8,943 bases of DNA from Paracoccaceae bacterium (lineage in GTDB: Bacteria; Pseudomonadota; Alphaproteobacteria; Rhodobacterales; Rhodobacteraceae): NCBI GenBank assembly GCA_027069385.1, contig JALXER010000025.1, positions 1 through 8,943 of the forward strand. Reading direction: 5' to 3'. Position numbers and translations under genes: made by a program. The first letter of the stretch is position 1. The number at the start of each line of letters is the position of its first letter. A model generated the notes under the pieces. The model did no database searches, was not told the origin of the DNA, and worked only from the letters and a program-made list of their open reading frames with translations. Below are positions 1-5,714 of the stretch, in pieces.

Positions 1-17
1 CGCATGTGACGGGGGTA

Positions 18-98
18 CGGGGGCTGGCCCCCGGGGCCGACCGAAGGTCGGCCCGGCCCAAAGGGAAGCCTTTTGTTTGGCTTGCCAAACAAAAGGCT
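18..98. repeat. Cluster of three adjacent perfect inverted repeats
   Basis: Three palindromic units lie almost back to back. The first has 7-bp arms at 18-24 and 27-33 (CGGGGGC/GCCCCCG). The second has 9-bp arms at 34-42 and 46-54 with a GAA loop. The third has perfect 15-bp arms at 67-81 and 84-98 (AGCCTTTTGTTTGGC and its complement) around a 2-nt centre. No coding sequence explains them, and the sequence is nearly strand-symmetric. They could be a REP-like or miniature mobile element, or the bidirectional transcription end of a gene to the left of the window. There is no T-tract directly after the last arm, so a simple intrinsic terminator is not clear. Confidence 0.7.
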
Positions 99-338
99 GA
101 ACTGCGGGAGCGCCCGAATCCGGATCACGCTAGCTTCCCCTGCAGGAGCCATGCGGCGTTGTGTGGTACAGCATACAGCCACAGTCGCCGCTTCTGCGTG
201 ATTTCCATCCGCCAGTAATCCCACACGCCGGATCCCCTTGATGTTCTTGTCAAGCTCTCCCTTCCGCCCGCGCCTGGGACGAACCCGTCTTTTTGGCAAT
301 TGCAACCCGCGGCGGTTTTGCGCTACACCCACGCCAAC
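99..338. other. Intergenic stretch with no supported gene; one imperfect hairpin
   Basis: No protein with family character is encoded here; the short open frames have no ribosome-binding site and no recognisable motif. One structured element is visible. GCGGCG (153-158) pairs with CGCCGC (186-191), and TGTGG (162-166) pairs with CCACA (179-183), separated by a small internal loop and closed by a 12-nt loop. The end of the stretch contains the presumed tRNA promoter. Whether the hairpin is transcribed cannot be told from the sequence. Confidence 0.45.
300..328 (+). promoter_or_regulatory. Candidate promoter of tRNA-Arg
   Basis: A -35-like TTGCAA (300-305) is followed, after a 17-nt spacer, by CTACAC (323-328), ending 10 nt before the tRNA. 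The -35 match is fair and the -10 is weak. The 12-mer GCAATTGCAACC (296-307) containing the -35 recurs exactly at 8577-8588 upstream of the phosphatase gene, which gives some weight to a shared promoter element. Confidence 0.35.
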
Positions 339-415
339 GGCCCCGTGGCTCAACTGGATAGAGCAGCCCCCTCCTAAGGGGCAGGTTAGTGGTTCGAATC
401 CACTCGGGGTCACCA
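339..415 (+). tRNA. tRNA-Arg (anticodon CCT)
   Basis: The sequence folds into a full cloverleaf. The acceptor arms are GGCCCCG (339-345) and CGGGGTC (405-411), with one G-U pair, followed by discriminator A412 and an encoded CCA at 413-415. The D arm pairs GCTC with GAGC. The anticodon stem is GCCCC/GGGGC around the loop CTCCTAA, giving anticodon CCT, which reads the AGG arginine codon. The T arm AGTGG/CCACT encloses the canonical TTCGAAT loop. The 77-nt length is normal. This isoacceptor serves a rare codon in GC-rich alphaproteobacteria. No integrase gene or repeated 3' end is seen in the window, so there is no evidence that it is in use as an integration site here. Confidence 0.96.
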
Positions 416-423
416 TTTTGCTG

Positions 424-452
424 TTGCCCGATTACCCGCACGCTGCTAGCCT
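424..452 (+). promoter_or_regulatory. Weak candidate promoter for the ABC-F leader
   Basis: TTGCCC (424-429) and TAGCCT (447-452) are separated by 17 nt. Each keeps only the most conserved positions of a housekeeping promoter (TTG and TA...T). Transcription would start near 459, just upstream of the leader ribosome-binding site at 475-481. The alternative is readthrough from the tRNA-Arg promoter. Confidence 0.22.
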
Positions 453-488
453 GCCTGCACCGGATGCGCAAACAAGGGAGGCGTGGGG

Positions 489-548
489 GTGTTGGCAACC
501 TGTGATCTGAACCGCGGCCCCGTGCCGGCCCTGCAAATACGTTTGTAG
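489..548 (+). CDS. Putative 19-codon leader peptide upstream of the ABC-F gene
   Basis: A strong Shine-Dalgarno sequence, AGGGAGG (475-481), sits 7 nt before a GTG at 489. The frame encodes (M/V)LATCDLNRGPVPALQIRL and stops at TAG 546-548. Its last codons and stop lie inside the first hairpin of the leader (524-555), so a translating ribosome would physically control that hairpin. An alternative short frame begins at ATG 464 (MRKQGRRGGVGNL, stop at 503-505) but lacks a convincing ribosome-binding site. The peptide resembles no leader I recognise. The call rests on the ribosome-binding site and its placement relative to the hairpins, not on sequence similarity. Confidence 0.35.
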   Translation: MLATCDLNRGPVPALQIRL

Positions 549-617
549 GGCAGGCCTGAAAGCGCTGCTGTTTCAGTTTTCGGTCTGGCCTGACTTGCCC
601 GTGTTGCGGGCGTTTTT
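524..617 (+). promoter_or_regulatory. Putative transcription attenuator ahead of the ABC-F gene
   Basis: Hairpin A pairs 528-537 with 542-551 (10 bp with one G-U, TACG loop), extended by 524-526/553-555 across one mismatch. Hairpin B pairs CTGAAA (556-561) with TTTCAG (571-576) and is followed by TTTT. Hairpin C pairs GCCCG (597-601) with CGGGC (607-611) and is followed by G and five T. An alternative helix, GGGCAGG (548-554) with CTTGCCC (594-600), would use the 3' arm of A and the 5' arm of C, so it excludes both. This is the 1:2 / 2:3 / 3:4 arrangement of ribosome-mediated attenuators, and the leader ORF at 489-548 overlaps segments 1 and 2. Pairings were found by eye; no folding energies were computed. 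Confidence 0.4.
596..617 (+). terminator. Terminator-like hairpin 17 nt before the ABC-F start codon
   Basis: A stem of five GC pairs (597-601/607-611), plus a possible U-G pair at 596/612, has a TGTTG loop and is followed by TTTTT (613-617). It lies in the leader rather than after a gene, which suits conditional termination before the ABC-F gene. The stem is short. It could also simply end transcripts from the tRNA-Arg promoter. Confidence 0.4.
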
Positions 618-634
618 CAGAACCGGAAATCCTT

Positions 635-2149
635 ATGACTCTTATCCAAATCAATGACCTGTCCATCACCCTTGGCAAACCGCTTTTTGCCGGCCTTTCC
701 CTGACGCTGGAAAAGGGCGACCGGCTGGGGCTGGTGGCCAATAACGGCAGCGGCAAATCCACTTTGTTGCGCTGTATCGCCGGTACGGCCGAGCCGACCA
801 CAGGCCGGATTACCCGCCGTCGCGGCTTGATCATCGGCCATCTGGAACAGGATGTGCCCGAATCGCTGCTGGGGTCGAGCATGTTTGACGCGGTGCTGGG
901 TATGATGCCCGCCGCGCTGGCCGAAATGGAAAGCTGGCGGGTGAATGTGGTGCTCGATGATCTGGGCGTGCCTTATGAATTGCAGCAAAAACCGCTGGCG
1001 GCGCTAAGCGGTGGCTGGCAGCGCATTGCCATGCTGGCCCGGGTCTGGATCAACAATCCCGACCTGTTGCTGATGGACGAACCGACAAACCATCTGGACC
1101 TGTCGCGCATCGGAATGCTGCAACACTGGCTGGACAACGTGGCGCGCGGGGTGCCTTTGATCGTGGCCAGCCATGACCGCGCCTTTCTGGATGAAATGAC
1201 CACCCGCACCCTGTTTCTGCGCCCGAAAAATTCGCGCCTTTTTGCGCTGCCCTACAGCGCCGCGCGCGCTGCACTTGCGCAGGCCGACGAGGCCGATGCG
1301 CGCAAATTCGGCAATGACATGAAACAGGCCGCGCAATTGCGGCGACAGGCGGCCAAGCTGAAAAATGTCGGGATCAACTCGGGCTCCGATCTGTTGCTGG
1401 TCAAGACCAAGCAGCTTGCAGCACGTGCCGAGCAACTGGAAGCCGAGGCCCGCCCCGCGCATCGTGACCACTCTGCCGGAGAAATCAGGCTGGGCAATAG
1501 CGGCACCCATGCCAAGGCGCTGATCGCGTTTGATCATGTGGATGTCACCACACCCGACGGGCGGGTGCTGTTCAACACCGGTAAAATCTGGATCAACCGG
1601 GGCGAGCGGATCGTGGTGCTCGGGGCTAACGGGACCGGCAAATCGCGGTTTGTCACGCTGGTTCGGCGCGCGATCAGCGGCGCGGTTGACGGGGTCCGCA
1701 CCACGCCCTCGATAATTGTGGGTTACAGCGATCAGGGGCTTTTGCAGTTTGATATGGCAGGTACGGCGCTGGGCGAAATCACCAACCGGTTCGACATTGG
1801 CGAGCAGCGCGCCCGCACGGTGCTGGCCGGTGCCGGATTTCCGGTCGATCTGCAAAATGCCCGTCTGACCGCGCTGTCGGGCGGCCAGAAAATGCGCCTT
1901 GCCATGCTGGTTTTGCGCCTCGAACACCCGAACCTCTATCTGCTGGACGAACCGACAAACCATCTGGACATTGACGGGCAAGAGGCGCTGGAGGCCGAGC
2001 TGCGCGCCCATGACGCCACCGCCTTGCTGGTTTCCCATGACCGGACCTTTGTACGACGGGTGGCCAACCGGTTCTGGCAGATCGACGCGGGCACCCTGCA
2101 AGAGGTCGCAGGGCCGGACGGCTTTTTTGCGCAAATGCTGGCCCCGTAG
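635..2149 (+). CDS. ABC-F family dual-ATPase protein (predicted ribosome-associated)
   Basis: The 504-residue protein has two ABC ATPase domains and no membrane segment, which is the ABC-F layout. Domain 1 carries Walker A ANNGSGKST (35-43), signature LSGGW (124-128), Walker B LLLMDEP (144-150) and switch His180. A charged, largely helical linker spans about 205-290. Domain 2 carries Walker A GANGTGKS (330-337), signature LSGGQ (414-418), Walker B LYLLDEP (434-440) and His468. Both catalytic glutamates are present. ABC-F proteins bind the ribosomal E site, the linker reaching toward the peptidyl-transferase centre; members act in translation or protect ribosomes from antibiotics. The Walker A to signature distance in domain 1 is short, so the arm insertion of EttA-type members appears to be missing. 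Walker A 2 is followed by Arg where Thr is usual. The ATG at 635 has only a weak ribosome-binding site. The subfamily and any resistance role are undetermined. Confidence 0.9.
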   Translation: MTLIQINDLSITLGKPLFAGLSLTLEKGDRLGLVANNGSGKSTLLRCIAGTAEPTTGRITRRRGLIIGHLEQDVPESLLGSSMFDAVLGMMPAALAEMESWRVNVVLDDLGVPYELQQKPLAALSGGWQRIAMLARVWINNPDLLLMDEPTNHLDLSRIGMLQHWLDNVARGVPLIVASHDRAFLDEMTTRTLFLRPKNSRLFALPYSAARAALAQADEADARKFGNDMKQAAQLRRQAAKLKNVGINSGSDLLLVKTKQLAARAEQLEAEARPAHRDHSAGEIRLGNSGTHAKALIAFDHVDVTTPDGRVLFNTGKIWINRGERIVVLGANGTGKSRFVTLVRRAISGAVDGVRTTPSIIVGYSDQGLLQFDMAGTALGEITNRFDIGEQRARTVLAGAGFPVDLQNARLTALSGGQKMRLAMLVLRLEHPNLYLLDEPTNHLDIDGQEALEAELRAHDATALLVSHDRTFVRRVANRFWQIDAGTLQEVAGPDGFFAQMLAP

Positions 2150-2168
2150 AATTCCGGCAAAGTTCGGG

Positions 2169-2197
2169 TTGTCATCAATCCGTTACAAAGCTATGAA
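2169..2197 (+). promoter_or_regulatory. Candidate promoter of the FAD-enzyme pair
   Basis: TTGTCA (2169-2174) and TATGAA (2192-2197) are separated by exactly 17 nt, matching the housekeeping consensus at 5 of 6 and 4 of 6 positions. Transcription would start near 2204, leaving a leader of about 40 nt before the ATG at 2246. It lies in the 96-nt gap after the ABC-F gene, where no terminator hairpin is visible, so readthrough from upstream is also possible. Confidence 0.45.
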
Positions 2198-2245
2198 CGG
2201 GTCATCGCGTCACCCGCCGCTTCTGTCGTCGCGCTGCAACTGGAT

Positions 2246-3643
2246 ATGCCCATGCCACAAAAACCCGTTCCGAATTTCGATGTCATTGTGATCGGGGGCG
2301 GCGTGGTTGGTTGCGCCGTGATGCGCCGCTTTGCCCTGAACGGGGCCAAGGCGCTGTTATTGGAGCGGGGCGAGGATATCCTGTCCGGCGCCAGCAAGGC
2401 CAACAGCGCCATTCTGCACACCGGTTTCGATGCGCCCCCGGGCAGTACCGAGGTCGCCTGTATGCAGGCCGGTTATGCCGAATATCTGGAGATGCACGCG
2501 GCGCTGAACCTGCCGGTTCTGGAAACCGGCGCGCTGGTGGTGGCGTGGAATGACGAACAACGCGCCGCGCTGGACGGGATTATCGCCAAGGCGCATGAAA
2601 ACGGTGTTGGGGATGTGCAACTGGTCGAACGCGACGCCCTGCGCCGCGCCGAGCCGCATCTGGCCGACAGCGCCATTGCCGCCGTTTCGGTGCCGCGCGA
2701 ATTTGTGATTGATCCGTGGAGCTCACCCTTGGCCTATCTGCGTCAGGCCGTGGCAGCGGGCGCGCAATACCGCTTCAATGCGGAGGTTACGGGGGGCGAA
2801 TTTGACGGAAAGATGTGGCGGCTGCGCACCGGTCAGGGCGAATTCAACGGTCGGATCGTGATCAACTGTTCGGGCGCGCAGGGCGATATTGTGCAGGGCA
2901 TCTGCACGCCGCCCACCTTTGAAATCCGCCCGCGCAAGGGCCAGTTTCTGGTCTATGACAAAAGCGCCTCTGACCTGATCAACGCGATTATCCTGCCGGT
3001 GCCGACTCCGACCACCAAGGGCGTTGTGCTGACCAAAACCATCTTTGGCAATCTGCTGCTTGGCCCCACGGCCGAGGAACAGGACGACCGCGAAAACGCC
3101 ACCGTTGACCACGATATGCTGCAAGGCCTGATCGATACCGGCACCGCCATGCTGCCCGACCTGTCCGACCATCCGGTCACCGCCACCTATGCGGGCCTGC
3201 GCCCTGCCACCCAGTTCAAGGATTACCAGATCAAGGCCGAGGCGGGCAAGAACTGGATCGGGGTTAACGGCATCCGCTCTACCGGATTGACCGCGGCGCT
3301 GGGCATTGCCGCCTATGTGGAACAGCTTTGTGCCGAGCATTTTACCAGCTTTGGCCCGCCCGTGGCGCCCGGCTTTCCGACCATGCCCAATCTGGCCCAG
3401 CACCTGCCCCGCGCCAGCCAGACCGGCGACGGCACCGAAATCCTGTGCCATTGCGAAAGCGTGACGCGTGGCGATGTGGAACGGGCGCTGACGGCCGAGG
3501 TTCCGGCGCGCAGTCTGGGCGGGTTGCGCCGCCGTACCCGCGTCATGATGGGGCGCTGCAACGGGTTTTACTGCTCGGCCAGGGTGGCCGAACTGACCAA
3601 AGGCAAGCTCGACAGGCCACTGGACGGGGGGGATCAGACATGA
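2246..3643 (+). CDS. GlpA-like FAD-dependent oxidoreductase with C-terminal [2Fe-2S] (BFD-like) domain
   Basis: The 465-residue protein begins with a Rossmann FAD-binding motif, VIGGGVVG (15-22), and Glu40 at the end of the second strand. It continues as a DAO-type dehydrogenase, with SAILHTGFDAPPG (54-66) resembling glycerol-3-phosphate and L-2-hydroxyglutarate dehydrogenases and GIRSTGLTAALGIA (342-355) near the C-terminal FAD contact. Residues about 398-448 form a BFD-like iron-sulfur domain with Cys401, Cys403, Cys438 and Cys443. The architecture matches GlpA-type subunits that pass electrons from a hydroxy substrate to a partner. The stop overlaps the next start (ATGA at 3640-3643), indicating translational coupling to that flavoprotein. 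The substrate cannot be fixed from sequence; glycerol 3-phosphate or a 2-hydroxy acid are candidates. ATG 2252 is an alternative start; neither has a clear ribosome-binding site. Confidence 0.85.
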   Translation: MPMPQKPVPNFDVIVIGGGVVGCAVMRRFALNGAKALLLERGEDILSGASKANSAILHTGFDAPPGSTEVACMQAGYAEYLEMHAALNLPVLETGALVVAWNDEQRAALDGIIAKAHENGVGDVQLVERDALRRAEPHLADSAIAAVSVPREFVIDPWSSPLAYLRQAVAAGAQYRFNAEVTGGEFDGKMWRLRTGQGEFNGRIVINCSGAQGDIVQGICTPPTFEIRPRKGQFLVYDKSASDLINAIILPVPTPTTKGVVLTKTIFGNLLLGPTAEEQDDRENATVDHDMLQGLIDTGTAMLPDLSDHPVTATYAGLRPATQFKDYQIKAEAGKNWIGVNGIRSTGLTAALGIAAYVEQLCAEHFTSFGPPVAPGFPTMPNLAQHLPRASQTGDGTEILCHCESVTRGDVERALTAEVPARSLGGLRRRTRVMMGRCNGFYCSARVAELTKGKLDRPLDGGDQT

Positions 3644-4839
3644 GCACCCGTGACGTCATCATCATCGGTTCCGGCCCTGCGGGTCTGGGCGTGGCCGCCG
3701 CGCTGGTCAGGGCCGGTGTGTCCGACATTCTGGTGTTGGAGCGCGAGACCGAAATCGGCGGCATTCCGCGCCACACCCACCACCCCAGCTTTGGCCTGCT
3801 GGTTTTCAAACGCCCGATGACGGGACCGGCCTATATTGCCCGCCTGCGCGCGCGCTGCAAAGGGGTCGAGTTTCGCACCGGCGTTACCGCAACGGCCGTG
3901 GACGGCGATAGGCTGAGCATCGCCACGCCCGAAGGCCCGCAAACCCTGCGTGCCCGCCATATCGTGCTGGCCACCGGCGCGCGCGAAACCCCGCGCCATC
4001 CGCGCCTTGTCACCGGATTGCGCCCGATGGGCATTATGACCACCGGCGCCTTGCAACAGTTTATCTATACCGGCGGGATGAAACCGTTTTCCCGACCGAT
4101 GATTATCGGCACCGAACTGGTCAGCTTTTCGGCGCTCTGGACCCTGCGCCACGCCGGTATCAAACCCGTCGCGATGATAGAGCCGTCGGCCCGCGTTACC
4201 GCCTATCGCCCTGCCACGCTGTTTGCCCGTCTGCTCGGGGTGCCGATCCACTATCGCGCCAGCGTGACGGATATTGCCGGACGCGATACCCTGACCCATA
4301 TCGAGATCGACAGCCCCGCCGGCCGCCGGAAAATCGACTGTGACGGGGTGATCTTTAGCGGCTGCTTTACCGGTGACAACAACCTTGCCCGCGGCAGCGG
4401 GCTGGCGCTTAGCCCCGATACGCACATCCCGCTGGTTGACCAGAACTGGCTGGGGGCCGACCCGCGCCACTCGGTGGTAGGCAACACCACCCACCCCGCC
4501 GATATGGGCGACCAATGCTATCAGGAAGCGCTGGTTGCCGGTGCATATATCGCCAAATTGCTGCAATCCGGCCCGCCGCAGGGTGAACCGTTGCCGATCC
4601 GCCACGGGAACGGCATCAAGATGACCACCCCCAACATGCTGCGCCCTGATGAACAGGCGCGGGCGTTTTCGCTGAACCTGCATGTGACCCGGGCCTGGTC
4701 GGGTGATATCTCGGTGACGCAGGGCGACAAGACCCTGTATCGCAAGCGCCATAGCTGCCTGCCTGCCCGCCGCATCACCCTGAAAGGGATCCGGTTTGAC
4801 ACCCAAAGCACCGCGCCGTTGCAGGTGTCGCTGGGATAA
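3640..4839 (+). CDS. FAD/NAD(P)-binding oxidoreductase, HcnB/sarcosine-oxidase-alpha-like partner subunit
   Basis: The 399-residue protein starts with the dinucleotide-binding motif IIGSGPAGLG (8-17) and has Glu34 at the end of strand two. It contains VLATGARETPR (109-119) and a second nucleotide-binding segment, IIGTELVSFSALWTLRHAG (155-173), typical of the pyridine nucleotide-disulfide reductase superfamily. There is no redox-active CxxC, so it is not a disulfide reductase. VVGNTTHPADMGDQCYQEA (279-297) corresponds to the C-terminal FAD-contact region. The ATG at 3640 overlaps the upstream stop and follows a G-rich run at 3627-3632 that can serve as ribosome-binding site. The coupling suggests a heteromeric dehydrogenase in which this subunit exchanges electrons with the [2Fe-2S] subunit. 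The last 80 or so residues form a domain I do not recognise. The DUF1667 protein often found third in such operons is absent. Confidence 0.85.
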   Translation: MSTRDVIIIGSGPAGLGVAAALVRAGVSDILVLERETEIGGIPRHTHHPSFGLLVFKRPMTGPAYIARLRARCKGVEFRTGVTATAVDGDRLSIATPEGPQTLRARHIVLATGARETPRHPRLVTGLRPMGIMTTGALQQFIYTGGMKPFSRPMIIGTELVSFSALWTLRHAGIKPVAMIEPSARVTAYRPATLFARLLGVPIHYRASVTDIAGRDTLTHIEIDSPAGRRKIDCDGVIFSGCFTGDNNLARGSGLALSPDTHIPLVDQNWLGADPRHSVVGNTTHPADMGDQCYQEALVAGAYIAKLLQSGPPQGEPLPIRHGNGIKMTTPNMLRPDEQARAFSLNLHVTRAWSGDISVTQGDKTLYRKRHSCLPARRITLKGIRFDTQSTAPLQVSLG

Positions 4840-4844
4840 CCGGC

Positions 4845-5660
4845 CTAGAACACGTCGCGTTTTTCGACGATATGTCCGTAAAGCGTGCTCAGGATGCTGA
4901 TGGTCAGGATCAGGTGAAACCACTGATAGGCCAGACTGATCAGGATAATTCCGATATCGGGCACGGCCATACGCGCTAACGTGCCGATCAGCAGGTTAAA
5001 GCCGAATTGCAGCGCCACCGTCCAGACTGCCAGCACGGCAATATCCATGGAAAAGCCGCGGCTGATCGACCATGCCTCGCCCAGACCCAGCCGTTTGTCG
5101 AGCGCAACCGCCGGTAACACCAGCGACAGGCGCAGGTAGATCACCGAAATAATCACCCCGATGATAAGCCCGACAATGGTGGTGATCGTAAAGAGTGCGC
5201 CACTGCCCGCCCCGCCTGCCAACGGGATCACCAGCATGCCTACCACAACCCCGATCGCCATCGATGCCAGCATGGAAAGCAGGACAATCAGCAACGTATT
5301 GCCCAAATACCCCCCGACGCGGTAATCCTTGCGATAGGGGACCACCCCGGTCGGCATTTCTTCCAGCAGGATATAGCGGTGCCAGGCGATGGCGACCACG
5401 ATAAACGACCAGATAATAATGATCGAGATAACCAGCGCATAGGCCAGAACGGCACCGGTATTGCCCCTCGGAGGCGATCCCTCAAATATACCGGAATTGA
5501 CGGATTCCTGAATATAGGCCACCCAGTCGGCGCTAAGCGCCTGCATACCGGCATATGCGGCGACAACCACCACCACCAGCCACCAGCTGATCCGCATGGC
5601 CATAGCGGCATTCCCGAGAACCTGACGGAGACAATGAAAAAAGATTGTGGTTCCACGCAT
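4845..5660 (-). CDS. Six-helix integral membrane protein, function unknown
   Basis: The 271-residue protein has about six hydrophobic helices, near residues 24-42, 71-93, 122-147, 155-176, 205-227 and 235-262. Between helices 4 and 5 is YLRLSLVLPAVALDKRLGLG (175-194) followed by EAWSISRG, a segment that looks like those of uncharacterised membrane proteins common in Rhodobacteraceae. No catalytic motif is visible. The ATG at 5660 is chosen because GGAG (5670-5667) lies 6 nt upstream; an in-frame TTG at 5672 would place that GGAG inside the gene. It lies 54 nt after the methyltransferase stop on the same strand and may be its last operon member. Its stop is 5 nt from the stop of the convergent flavoprotein, so there is no room for a separate terminator. 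Confidence 0.8.
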   Translation of the reverse strand: MRGTTIFFHCLRQVLGNAAMAMRISWWLVVVVVAAYAGMQALSADWVAYIQESVNSGIFEGSPPRGNTGAVLAYALVISIIIIWSFIVVAIAWHRYILLEEMPTGVVPYRKDYRVGGYLGNTLLIVLLSMLASMAIGVVVGMLVIPLAGGAGSGALFTITTIVGLIIGVIISVIYLRLSLVLPAVALDKRLGLGEAWSISRGFSMDIAVLAVWTVALQFGFNLLIGTLARMAVPDIGIILISLAYQWFHLILTISILSTLYGHIVEKRDVF

Positions 5661-5714
5661 GATTTGCTCCAAATATGTTTAACAATTGCTCTCAGTTACC
5701 ACAGAATAGCGCGA

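Noticed and set aside
6..218. Open frame of 70 codons at the left edge
   Set aside because: It runs through the palindrome cluster and the 153-191 hairpin, has no ribosome-binding site, and shows no protein-family character.
250..882. Long minus-strand open frame containing PEWIRTTNLPLRRG
   Set aside because: This peptide comes from translating the antisense of a tRNA gene (here tRNA-Arg at 339-415). It is a well-known annotation artefact, and the frame also overlaps the ABC-F gene.
1004..2134. Long minus-strand open frame opposite the ABC-F gene
   Set aside because: It is a GC-rich shadow of a well-supported gene, with no recognisable motif and low-complexity composition.
3328..3639. N-terminal extension of the second flavoprotein frame
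   Set aside because: The family start (Rossmann motif at residues 8-17) fits ATG 3640. The extension overlaps the [2Fe-2S] domain of the upstream gene in another frame.
3634..4923. Minus-strand open frame of 429 codons opposite the second flavoprotein
   Set aside because: The plus-strand protein has clear FAD and NAD(P) motifs. The minus frame has none, and it overlaps the end of the membrane-protein gene in another frame.
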